Below, in pieces: positions 1 through 7,439 of a DNA stretch of 64,000 bases (the stretch's first letter is position 1; each line of letters opens with the position of its first letter). The stretch is from Ruegeria sp. EL01 (GTDB lineage Bacteria > Pseudomonadota > Alphaproteobacteria > Rhodobacterales > Rhodobacteraceae): the NCBI RefSeq assembly GCF_900313035.1, contig NZ_OMPS01000046.1, positions 310,001-374,000 on the forward strand, written 5' to 3'. The notes below the pieces were generated by a model. It was not told the DNA's origin, did not search any database, and worked only from the letters and a program-made list of their open reading frames with translations. The position numbers and the translations under genes are program-made.

Positions 1-461
1 TGCCCGGTCAGGAACCGGATGGAAGAGTTTCGGCCACGGCGGGTCAGGCTTTGACCTATTCCCGCAACAGCTGCGGATGCGGCGGTGATGCCCGGAACGA
101 TACGCCACGAGATACCGGCGGCCTCGACCGCTTCGATTTCTTCGTCCAGACGACCGAATACGGTGGGGTCACCGGACTTCAGGCGCACGATACGCTTGCC
201 CCGCAAGGCATGCTCGACCAGGAGCTGATCAATGTCTTCTTGTTTCCACGACGGCCTAAACCCAGCTTTGCCAACATCGACCAGCACAGCACTTTGTCCT
301 GCCAGCGCAAGAACTTCATCACTGATCAACCGGTCGTGCAGGACAACATCTGCCTGATCAAACGCAGACAGAGCCTTGAGCGTCAGCAATTCTGGATCAC
401 CGGGGCCGGCGCCGACAAAGTCGACATGTCCTGTGTCTTTTGTCTCATGTGGATGCTGCAT
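1..461 (-). CDS. cobA: Uroporphyrinogen-III C-methyltransferase, N-terminal part (3' end outside window)
   Basis: SUMT methylates uroporphyrinogen III at C2 and C7 with SAM to give precorrin-2, feeding siroheme or cobalamin synthesis in the cytoplasm. The reverse strand from ATG 461 begins MQHPHETKDTGHVDFVGAG and shows the SAM-binding GAGPGDPELLTLKA motif near residues 17-30, then DVVLHDRLIS, LKSGDPTVFGR and PGITAASAA, all typical of SUMT. About 153 residues are visible and the frame runs off the left edge. It is divergent from an Lrp/AsnC regulator. In related bacteria this gene often heads a sulfite-reduction operon needing siroheme, but the downstream genes are not visible here. Whether it is a stand-alone CobA or a CysG-type fusion cannot be decided, although the start is too short to carry the CysG N-terminal domain. 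Confidence 0.92.
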   Translation of the reverse strand, partial: MQHPHETKDTGHVDFVGAGPGDPELLTLKALSAFDQADVVLHDRLISDEVLALAGQSAVLVDVGKAGFRPSWKQEDIDQLLVEHALRGKRIVRLKSGDPTVFGRLDEEIEAVEAAGISWRIVPGITAASAAVAGIGQSLTRRGRNSSIRFLTG

Positions 462-541
462 CAGATCGTCTCAAGCTTGGTTTGACTTGCCTCTCAATAT
501 AGGAAATATTCCCACCAAAGCGCCATATGGCCACCTAAATA

Positions 542-555
542 AGAACAAATGTTCT
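542..555. promoter_or_regulatory. Palindrome in the cobA-Lrp intergenic region, candidate operator
   Basis: AGAACA-AA-TGTTCT is a perfect inverted repeat with 6-bp arms. It lies about 50 bp upstream of the Lrp-family start and about 80 bp upstream of the divergent cobA start. Lrp/AsnC proteins often bind such 13-15 bp imperfect palindromes and autoregulate. The assignment to this regulator is inference from position only. Confidence 0.4.
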
Positions 556-605
556 AACGGGGTGGTGTTTTGGAACGCTGGTTTCGAAACGGAAGGAAAT
601 TTGGA

Positions 606-1085
606 ATGCCGGTGCGCATAGACGACATGGATCGGAAAATTCTGGCCGAGCTGCAGCGCGATGCCAGTCAGTCACTGGATGAAATTGCGGCTCAGGTCGG
701 CAGTTCCAAGACGCCGGTGTGGAATCGCATTCGCAAAATGAAAGGGGCCGGGATCATCGGTCAGCAGACTGTTTTGCTGGATGCTGAAGCGCTGGGTTTT
801 GAGGCGACGTTTTTCGTATTGATCCGAACGTCCGAGCATGAAGCGGAATGGCAGCACAAATTCCTGAAAGCCTTGCGGGATCACCCGGAAGTGCAAGAAG
901 CGCACCGGCTGGCGGGGGACATCGATTACATCCTGAAGGTCAGGGTCAAAAACGCCCGTGCCTACGATCAGTTTTACCAATCCCTGATCTCAGAGGTACG
1001 GGTCCATAACGTAACGGCCTTGCTGTCGATGGAGGAGATCAAGTCGACAACAATGCTGCCACTGAATGCGTTGGTTGAGGCCTGA
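606..1085 (+). CDS. Lrp/AsnC family transcriptional regulator
   Basis: This is a 159-aa feast/famine type regulator. It has an N-terminal winged HTH (MDRKILAELQRDA, then DEIAAQVGSSKTPVWNRIRKM) and a C-terminal AsnC/RAM ligand-binding domain (EVQEAHRLAGDIDYILKVRV). ATG 606 was chosen because the purine-rich GGAAGGAAAT lies 6-15 bases upstream and because the frame before it looks like leader. The length matches the usual 150-165 aa. It is divergent from cobA, and a palindrome lies between the two genes. Control of a siroheme/sulfur operon on the other strand is plausible but inferred; the ligand is unknown. Confidence 0.9.
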   Translation: MPVRIDDMDRKILAELQRDASQSLDEIAAQVGSSKTPVWNRIRKMKGAGIIGQQTVLLDAEALGFEATFFVLIRTSEHEAEWQHKFLKALRDHPEVQEAHRLAGDIDYILKVRVKNARAYDQFYQSLISEVRVHNVTALLSMEEIKSTTMLPLNALVEA

Positions 1086-1090
1086 TTGCC

Positions 1091-2290
1091 TCAGGCGCAC
1101 ACCAACAGGCGTTCCAAGCCATGAAAGTGATAGCTGTTTGAATAAACAGGTTGTTCCGACAACCGCAGGTTTGGGCATCTTTGGAACAGAACCGGCAGAG
1201 CAATCCGCATTTCCAGCCTAGCAAGGGGTGCGCCGACGCAGAAATGCAGTCCTCCGCCGAAGCTAGTGTTGGTTTGAATCGCGCGCGTCGGATCGAACCT
1301 GTTTGGATCTGGCCAGATTGCAGGGTCACGATTCGCCGCGCCGAGCAGAAGGGCCACCTGATCCCCCCGCTTGAAGGCGTGTCCAAATAGCTCGACATCC
1401 TCATAGGCGTAGCGCGTGAACATGTGCAAAGGCGGATCATACCGCAAGACTTCCTCGACGGTTTTGTCGATGGCATCTGCGGCGAACGCTTGCGGGCTGG
1501 TTCCAGTCTGCAACAACGTTTTCACACCGTTGCCAAGGGAATGGACCGTGGCTTCGTGGCCCGCGTTCAGGATAAGTATGCAGGTTGCCACCAACTCGTC
1601 GCGGGAAAGCTTCTCGCCTTCTTCTTCGGCAGTGATCAGGCGGGTGATCAGGTCATCGCGTGGATCATTGCGACGCCTTCCGATGTAATCGTCGAGAAAA
1701 TTGGTGAAGTCCTGCGCAGATTGCGCGGCCATGTCTTCGGTCTCACGGGTGCGGCTGGCCTGATACATAGCAACCATGTCATGCGACCAGCGAAGCAGGT
1801 TGGGGGCCATATCCTCTGGGACGCCTAGCAGACGGCAGATCGTTATGACTGGAACTTGCGTGCAATAAAATTCCAACAGATCGAAGGGTTCATCAGGGAA
1901 GGCGTTAACAAGGGTGTTGCATAGGTCTTCGATGGATGGCGTAAGCGCCGCGATGGCGCGCGACGTGAACGCCCGCATGACCAAAGCGCGCAGGCGCGTA
2001 TGTCGGGGCGGTTCGGCTTCCAGCAGAGAATGCGCTTCGACCGCAAGCCAAGGGGCGAGGTGGTCTGGACCAGCTCGCGCCAATTCGGGCGGAACTTCGC
2101 GACCAAACCGTCGATCGCGAAACAATGTCTGAACGGCGTTGCGAGAAACCGCGGCGACCATGTTGTAGTCGTTCCAGTACACCAAACCGCCATATTCACG
2201 AGCAGTGTCGTAGAACAGGTATGGGTCTTGTACGAAACCGGCGTCAGTCGGGGATTGGTGCAATGTCTTCATGCGGCGCAGACTTGCCAT
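1091..2290 (-). CDS. Cytochrome P450
   Basis: A 399-aa soluble bacterial class I P450, a heme monooxygenase normally served by a ferredoxin and its reductase. Visible hallmarks are the I-helix AGHEATV near residue 243, the K-helix ExxR (EEVLRYDPP), and the heme-ligand loop FGGGLHFCVGAPLARLE near the C-terminus with the Cys thiolate. ATG 2290 is preferred over an in-frame TTG at 2308; ATG 2272 is also possible. No ferredoxin gene adjoins it, so its substrate and partners cannot be told. The 5' end faces dctB with only about 29 bp between start codons, so the two promoters must overlap the opposite genes or their leaders. Confidence 0.93.
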   Translation of the reverse strand: MASLRRMKTLHQSPTDAGFVQDPYLFYDTAREYGGLVYWNDYNMVAAVSRNAVQTLFRDRRFGREVPPELARAGPDHLAPWLAVEAHSLLEAEPPRHTRLRALVMRAFTSRAIAALTPSIEDLCNTLVNAFPDEPFDLLEFYCTQVPVITICRLLGVPEDMAPNLLRWSHDMVAMYQASRTRETEDMAAQSAQDFTNFLDDYIGRRRNDPRDDLITRLITAEEEGEKLSRDELVATCILILNAGHEATVHSLGNGVKTLLQTGTSPQAFAADAIDKTVEEVLRYDPPLHMFTRYAYEDVELFGHAFKRGDQVALLLGAANRDPAIWPDPNRFDPTRAIQTNTSFGGGLHFCVGAPLARLEMRIALPVLFQRCPNLRLSEQPVYSNSYHFHGLERLLVCA

Positions 2291-2319
2291 GCGCTGCTCT
2301 GAATGCAAGACCCTATGTC

Positions 2320-4053
2320 ATGCAAAGGATTTGGGTCATTATCGGTTTCCTGTTTGCCGTCGGGCTGTTGTCAGCGGCAGTTTGGTCCCATGGCTACCGG
2401 CAGGCGGTGTCGCAACTAAGTGAAAAGGCCGAGGCGGACCTTGAGCTGGCCGCGGACCGGCTGAGCACTCAGATGCAGGTGTACCAGGAACTTGCGGTGC
2501 TGATGGCCAATCATCCCACCCTGCGCGGGATAGAAACCCCCGAACAACGTCAAGACGCCGAAAAGATGCTGTTGGATGTGGCTGACAAAACAGCGGCTGT
2601 GAACATGATGTATCTAGACTTGAACGGCCAGATCTTAGCCTCGGCCCAACCGGTGGCACAGCGCAGCATGGTCGGGCATCCGGCGTTCGAACGTGCCTTG
2701 CAGGGCGCAATGGGTAGCGCGCGTGGTGTCCAACCCCTCAGCGGTGCGCGCATTTATACCTATGCGGCCCCAACCTTTGGTCCCGAAGGGCAAGTGGAAG
2801 GGGCGTTGATGGTTGTCGCTGATGTGCAAGATGTGGAACAAACCTGGCGCGGCAGTACCGAAGCGGTCTTTTTTGTCGATACGGACGGAGTGGTCTTTAT
2901 CTCGAACCGATCTGACCTTCTGTTCTGGCATCGTGCCGACGGGCAACCGGGACTGACGCCACCTGACGGTGAGACAGTTGAATTCGCCTCATCCTGGGTC
3001 GATGAATATGAGCTGTGGACACTAAACTGGGGTCGCTATCTCCCGCGCCACGCGCTGCATCATACGCTTGACCTACCGGTGATCGGTATGACGGCTGAGG
3101 TTCTGGTGGATGTCGCCCCGGCCCGACGCCTGGCGGGGTTGCAGGCTGCGACAGTTGCCGCGATTTGCCTGGCCTTTGGTGCTCTGCTTTTTCTGGCGAC
3201 CGAGCGACGGCGCACTTTGGCTGAGGCGAACACCGTTCTCGAAAGCCGTGTCGCAAAGCGAACCCGTGATTTGACGGTTGCCAACACCGCCCTTCGACGA
3301 GAGGTGGCGGAACGGCAAGAGGCCGAAGCGGCGCTGAAACAAGCGCAAGCTGATCTTGTTCAGGCCGGTAAACTCAGCGCTCTGGGGCAAATGTCGGCTG
3401 GTATAAGCCATGAGCTGAACCAGCCCCTAATGGCAATCAGGCAGTTTGCCGACAATGGCACGGCTTTCATGTCGCGTGGTCAGGGCGAGAAAGCCCACGA
3501 GAATTTGGGGCGCATTTCAGAAATGGCATCTCGGATGGCGCGGATTATCAAGAATCTGCGCGCATTTGCCCGAAACGAAAGTGAACCGGCAGGACGGGTT
3601 GATCTGATACATATCCTCAATACCGCCGTTGAACTGACCGAAGCGCGCCTGCGCGCGGAAGGCGCGTCATTGGATTGGGACCCGCCCACCAACCCGGTCT
3701 ATGTTTGGGGGGGCGAAGTGCGTCTGGTTCAGGTGTTCGTCAACCTGATCAACAACGCGTTGGATGCCATGGAGGATCGCCCGCGCAGGCAGGTCACGAT
3801 CGCTTTGTCCGGGCAAACGAGGTTGAGGGTCTCGGTGCGCGACACTGGCCCGGGGATCGCGGACCCGGATCGTGTGTTCGAGCCGTTTTATACAACCAAA
3901 AGCGTTGGATCTTCGGATGGGATGGGGCTGGGCCTGTCAATCTCTTACGGTCTGGTCCAAAGTTTTGGGGGCGATATTCGCGGTTCGAATACAGCGGACG
4001 GGGCCGAGTTCACGGTGGAACTGGACCCTTTTGAGAAGGAAGATGCTGCATAA
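2320..4053 (+). CDS. dctB: C4-dicarboxylate sensor histidine kinase DctB
   Basis: This 577-aa inner-membrane sensor kinase phosphorylates DctD in response to C4-dicarboxylates. It has an N-terminal TM segment (residues about 3-22), a periplasmic cache-type sensor of about 230 residues, and a second TM (LAGLQAATVAAICLAFGALL). A coiled linker follows, then HisKA with the phospho-His in GISHELNQPLMAIRQF (about H364), an N-box NLINNALDAM and G-boxes DTGPGIADP and GMGLGLSISYGLV. ATG 2320 fits the signal-anchor; the long frame upstream of it overlaps the divergent P450 and is unlikely to be translated. The Shine-Dalgarno is weak. Its stop overlaps the dctD start by one base (TAATG), implying translational coupling. 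Confidence 0.93.
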   Translation: MQRIWVIIGFLFAVGLLSAAVWSHGYRQAVSQLSEKAEADLELAADRLSTQMQVYQELAVLMANHPTLRGIETPEQRQDAEKMLLDVADKTAAVNMMYLDLNGQILASAQPVAQRSMVGHPAFERALQGAMGSARGVQPLSGARIYTYAAPTFGPEGQVEGALMVVADVQDVEQTWRGSTEAVFFVDTDGVVFISNRSDLLFWHRADGQPGLTPPDGETVEFASSWVDEYELWTLNWGRYLPRHALHHTLDLPVIGMTAEVLVDVAPARRLAGLQAATVAAICLAFGALLFLATERRRTLAEANTVLESRVAKRTRDLTVANTALRREVAERQEAEAALKQAQADLVQAGKLSALGQMSAGISHELNQPLMAIRQFADNGTAFMSRGQGEKAHENLGRISEMASRMARIIKNLRAFARNESEPAGRVDLIHILNTAVELTEARLRAEGASLDWDPPTNPVYVWGGEVRLVQVFVNLINNALDAMEDRPRRQVTIALSGQTRLRVSVRDTGPGIADPDRVFEPFYTTKSVGSSDGMGLGLSISYGLVQSFGGDIRGSNTADGAEFTVELDPFEKEDAA

Positions 4054-5279
4054 TGCGGAAGGTCTTGTTGGTTGATGATGATGCTGCCGTACGTGAGGCT
4101 TTGTCACAGACGCTAGAGCTGGCGGATTACGCTCCTGTCACCGCCGGGTCTTTCGTTGCCGCCAAAGATCACATTCGTGCCGATTTTCCCGGAGTAATCG
4201 TCTCGGACCTTCGTATGCCCGGGCGGGATGGGTTCCATCTTTTGTCATATGCCCGTGACATCGATCCGGACCTTCCGGTTATCCTGTTGACCGGAGAAGG
4301 CGATGTTCCCGTGGCCGTTCAGGCCATGGGTCAGGGGGCGTTTGATTTTCTGGAAAAACCCTGTGCCGCATCTGACTTGTTGGCGGTATTGGATCGGGCA
4401 TTCACCGCCCGCAGACAGATTATTGAGCAACGCATGATGAAATCCGAACTCGAGCGCGGCGACCCCGCGGCGCGATTGTTGTTTGGCCTGTCCGATCAGG
4501 CGGAGGCGTTACGGGATCGGGTGCGCAATGTTGCCGGGACCGGGGCCGAGGTTCTGGTCAATGGTCCGCCCGGAAGCGGGATTTCAAAAGTGGCCGAAGT
4601 GGTTCACCTGATGTCAACTGTCGGTCAGGGGCCTTTCGTCAAACGCCCGGCCTCGGGCCTCAGCCCGGATGATTTGGCCCGTGCTTGTGAGGACGCAAGT
4701 GGTGGGTCCCTGTTTCTGGACGAAGTTTCGGCAATGTCGCAGGCCACGCAATACGCCGCGCTCGAACTGGTAGAGCGGGGCACTGATGCACGGATCATCG
4801 CCGGGACCACGGCTGATCTTTTGGCGCGAGTGTCCGAAGGACAATTCAACCCAGACCTTTTCTACCGTTTGGATGTAATGCGCATCTTGATCCCATCACT
4901 GTCCGAACGGCCCGAGGATATTCCGGTGATCTTCCGTCACTATGTGTCACAGGCCGCCGAGCAGGCTGGGATTGCCGAGCCTGAAATAACGTCCGAGCAT
5001 CTGGCCGCTTTAATGGCCAGTGATTGGCCGGGCAATGCGCGATCGTTGATGTCAGCGGCGATGCGGTTTGTCTTAGGTATGCCAGAAGAGGTTGCAAAGG
5101 CGGCGAACCTTGGATTGAGCGAGCAAATGGCGCAGGTCGAGAGGTCATTGCTCATTGCGGCACTGGGCAGACACAACGGTAAAGCATCAGACGCGGCGAA
5201 GGCGCTAAAACTGCCCCGCAAGACGTTTTATGACAAGCTGACCCGCTATCAGATTCGACCAGAAGACTATCGCAGGTAA
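4053..5279 (+). CDS. dctD: DctD-type response regulator with a degenerate AAA+ domain
   Basis: This 408-aa cytoplasmic regulator pairs with DctB. The receiver domain is intact (D8/D9, phospho-Asp D52 in VSDLRMPG, T80, K102). The central AAA+ domain is degenerate. Walker A reads GPPGSGIS at 171-178, with Ile where the lysine should be. About 20 residues are missing between Walker A and Walker B, including the whole GAFTGA loop that contacts sigma-54. Walker B (SLFLDEV) and the arginine-finger region DLFYRLDVM remain. The C-terminal Fis-type HTH (HNGKASDAAKALKLPRKTFYDKL) is intact. Typical DctD is 440-460 aa. It may therefore activate or repress without sigma-54; R. capsulatus NtrC is a known sigma-70-dependent precedent. 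Family assignment is firm; the mechanism is inference. Confidence 0.9.
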   Translation: MRKVLLVDDDAAVREALSQTLELADYAPVTAGSFVAAKDHIRADFPGVIVSDLRMPGRDGFHLLSYARDIDPDLPVILLTGEGDVPVAVQAMGQGAFDFLEKPCAASDLLAVLDRAFTARRQIIEQRMMKSELERGDPAARLLFGLSDQAEALRDRVRNVAGTGAEVLVNGPPGSGISKVAEVVHLMSTVGQGPFVKRPASGLSPDDLARACEDASGGSLFLDEVSAMSQATQYAALELVERGTDARIIAGTTADLLARVSEGQFNPDLFYRLDVMRILIPSLSERPEDIPVIFRHYVSQAAEQAGIAEPEITSEHLAALMASDWPGNARSLMSAAMRFVLGMPEEVAKAANLGLSEQMAQVERSLLIAALGRHNGKASDAAKALKLPRKTFYDKLTRYQIRPEDYRR

Positions 5280-5335
5280 CGGAGGCTCACGCCCACTTTG
5301 ACTGTACTTTGAAGCAGCAAAAGAGGTTGGGCCAG

Positions 5336-5357
5336 GCAGCCCGCTGGAGCGGGCTGC
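5336..5357 (+). terminator. GC-rich hairpin downstream of dctD
   Basis: GCAGCCCGC-tgga-GCGGGCTGC is a perfect 9-bp stem with a 4-nt loop, 57 bp after the dctD stop. There is no T-tract, so it is either a Rho-assisted terminator or an mRNA-stabilising hairpin. Confidence 0.5.
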
Positions 5358-5407
5358 GGTCGGCGTGGGATTTCTACGCTACGATTCGTGTGATTGATTC
5401 GTGAGTA

Positions 5408-5455
5408 GTGCGGAAATCCGCACAAACAGACGTTGAGGTGTGCGGTTTTCCGCAC
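5408..5455. promoter_or_regulatory. Tandem palindromic operators upstream of dctP (putative DctD sites)
   Basis: Two inverted repeats, GTGCGGAAATCCGCAC (5408-5423) and GTGCGGTTTTCCGCAC (5440-5455), share the pattern GTGCGG-N4-CCGCAC. Their centres are 32 bp apart, about three helical turns, so bound dimers would sit on one face. They lie about 190-235 bp before the dctP start in a 365-bp intergenic region. Position and symmetry match the paired DctD sites known upstream of rhizobial dctA. No convincing -24/-12 element is visible downstream; the best candidate, at 5591-5605, keeps only GG and GC at the right 10-bp spacing. The rest of 5280-5644 shows no gene. Confidence 0.75.
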
Positions 5456-5644
5456 TCTGTTAGCGCTCAACGAATCTTTCCTGTAATGGTTAATCATTAA
5501 GGCACTGATTAATAGATATAAAAATAGATTTCAGACCCGATTGATCAACCCGTTGTGTGGTCAGGCTTGATTCGCTTCACTTCCGCCGTCTGGTGCTGTT
5601 TCAGCGCCAATGGGAAGGTTCAAAGAAGTCTGGGAGGAAAACAG

Positions 5645-6646
5645 ATGAAAATTCTGACAACAGCCGCAACCGCGCTGGCGCTGACGGTGACAGCAACCGC
5701 TGGCATGGCAGCCTGCGACGAAGGCGAGATCGTCGTGAAGTTCGCTCACGTAACAAACACCAACAAACACCCTAAGGGTATCGCCGCATCCATGCTGGAA
5801 CAGCGCGTCAACGACGAGATGAACGGCGTGATGTGTGTGGAGGTCTATCCTAACTCTACGCTGTACAACGACGACAAGGTGCTCGAGGCGATGCTGCAAG
5901 GCGACGTACAGCTGGCCGCCCCTTCGCTGTCGAAGTTCGAAAAGTTCACCAAGCAGTTCCGCCTTTTCGACCTACCGTTTATGTTCAAGAACATCGAAGC
6001 TGTGGACGCGTTCCAGGCCTCAGATGACGGCCAAGCCCTGAAAGACAGCATGCAGCGCCGCGGCCTTCAGGGGCTGGCATTCTGGCACAATGGCATGAAG
6101 CAGATGTCTGCGAACAAAGCGCTGATGGACCCGTCTGATGCAGAAGGCCTGAAGTTCCGTGTTCAATCTTCGGACGTTCTTGTCGCGCAAATGGAAGCCA
6201 TCGGGGGAAGCCCGCAGAAAATGGCTTTCTCGGAAGTTTATGGTGCGCTGCAGCAGGGCGTGGTCGACGGGCAGGAAAACACCTGGTCGAACATCTACGG
6301 CAAAAAGTTCTTTGAGGTGCAGGACGGCATCACGGAAACCAACCACGGTATCATCGACTATCTGGTTGTGACCTCGGTTGACTGGCTGGACAGCCTTGAT
6401 CCCGAAGTGCGTGATCAGTTCCTGACGATCCTTAGCGAAGTCACTGAAACCCGCAATAAAGAGGCATTCTCGGTGAACGAAGCAGCCAAAGCGTCGATCA
6501 CCGATGCGGGTGGTATCATCCGTGATCTGAACCCGGAACAGCGTCAGGCATGGGTTGATGCCATGAAGCCTGTTTGGGACCAGTTCGCTGGTGACGTCGG
6601 TCAGGACAAAATCGACGCGGCGCAGGCGATCAACGCCGGGTTCTGA
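5645..6646 (+). CDS. dctP: TRAP transporter C4-dicarboxylate-binding periplasmic protein DctP
   Basis: The 333-aa solute-binding subunit of a TRAP transporter delivers dicarboxylates to DctQM. A Sec signal peptide occupies about residues 1-23 (MKILTTAATALALTVTATAG, cleaved after AMA-type residues). The mature part shows the DctP fold signatures: IVVKFAHVTN, a KFRVQSSDVLVAQMEAIG stretch holding the conserved substrate-carboxylate Arg, and VDGQENTWSNI. ATG 645 bases into this 5-kb block (position 5645) has GGGAGG 8-13 bases upstream. It heads dctPQM and is preceded by twin operators. Substrates such as succinate, malate or fumarate are inferred from DctBD linkage. Confidence 0.94.
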   Translation: MKILTTAATALALTVTATAGMAACDEGEIVVKFAHVTNTNKHPKGIAASMLEQRVNDEMNGVMCVEVYPNSTLYNDDKVLEAMLQGDVQLAAPSLSKFEKFTKQFRLFDLPFMFKNIEAVDAFQASDDGQALKDSMQRRGLQGLAFWHNGMKQMSANKALMDPSDAEGLKFRVQSSDVLVAQMEAIGGSPQKMAFSEVYGALQQGVVDGQENTWSNIYGKKFFEVQDGITETNHGIIDYLVVTSVDWLDSLDPEVRDQFLTILSEVTETRNKEAFSVNEAAKASITDAGGIIRDLNPEQRQAWVDAMKPVWDQFAGDVGQDKIDAAQAINAGF

Positions 6647-6699
6647 TCCAAGAACAGACCGCGCGTCCGGGGACTGGGGAGTTATGGACGCACAGGTCG

Positions 6700-6728
6700 G
6701 GCGGGCCGGAATAGGCCCGCCATTTTTT
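6700..6728 (+). terminator. Hairpin with T-tract between dctP and dctQ (partial terminator)
   Basis: GCGGGCC-ggaata-GGCCCGC followed by CATTTTTT, 54 bp after the dctP stop and before dctQ. Such attenuating hairpins are common after TRAP binding-protein genes and would give much more dctP than dctQM transcript. Confidence 0.8.
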
Positions 6729-6761
6729 AACTCTCATTAATGAAAATGTGGGGACAGAGAG

Positions 6762-7439
6762 ATGTCTGGTGCGAATTCCGGCCAAGGCGGGCTGGTCGAC
6801 CATATCGAAGAAACCTTGATTGCGTTGTTGCTGGGCCTGATGACGGCCATAACCTTTGCCAACGTGATTGCGCGGTTTGTTTTCAATTCCAATATCCTTT
6901 GGGCGCTCGAACTAACTGTTTTTGCCTTCGGGTGGCTGGTTCTTTTGGGTGCGTCATATGCGGTGAAAAAACACGCCCATCTGGGTGTGGATGCGATCCT
7001 GAACATGCTGGCACCTGCACCAAGGCGGATCCTTGCATTGGTATCCGTCGGCTGCTGTTTGGCGTTTTCACTGTTGATGCTGAAGGGCGCCTATGACTAT
7101 TGGGCTGTCTTTGCGGATCTTCCGCCCACCTCGGGGCGATGGTTCCCGACCGGGTTCAATTTCGATGCCCGTAGTCAGAGCTTTTACGAAGTTGATGACA
7201 TCCCCATGATCGCCCCGCTGCGTTTTCTGGAAGAGATGATCAACTACGGCGAATACTACGAAAAGCTGCCAAAAGTTGTGCCTTACTTCATTCTTCCTCT
7301 GTCGATGCTTTTGCTGTTCATCCGCTTTGTCCAAGTTGCAATGCAGATCTGGCGCGGCGAAACCGACCGCCTGGTTGCCAGCCACGAGGTTGAGGACGAG
7401 ATCGAAGAAGTTCGCGCCCAGCAGGGAGAACACGACTGA
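6762..7439 (+). CDS. dctQ: TRAP transporter small permease DctQ
   Basis: This 225-aa membrane protein is the small subunit that pairs with DctM. Four hydrophobic helices are visible: residues about 19-40 (ALLLGLMTAITFANVIARF), 46-66, 88-108, and near 170-190 (YFILPLSMLLLFIRFVQVAM). The N-terminal motif TFANVIARFVF is characteristic of the DctQ family. The loop between helices 3 and 4 is longer than in short DctQ proteins, which accounts for the 225 residues. Its stop overlaps the dctM start (TGATG), indicating coupled translation. Confidence 0.93.
   Translation: MSGANSGQGGLVDHIEETLIALLLGLMTAITFANVIARFVFNSNILWALELTVFAFGWLVLLGASYAVKKHAHLGVDAILNMLAPAPRRILALVSVGCCLAFSLLMLKGAYDYWAVFADLPPTSGRWFPTGFNFDARSQSFYEVDDIPMIAPLRFLEEMINYGEYYEKLPKVVPYFILPLSMLLLFIRFVQVAMQIWRGETDRLVASHEVEDEIEEVRAQQGEHD

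Noticed and set aside
2125-2319. Longer N-terminus of DctB
   Set aside because: It overlaps the divergent P450 gene and is Cys/Arg-rich; the membrane anchor begins at ATG 2320.
5590-5606. Possible sigma-54 -24/-12 promoter before dctP
   Set aside because: Only the GG and GC at 10-bp spacing match; the rest deviates from TGGCAC-N5-TTGC, so it was not listed as a promoter.
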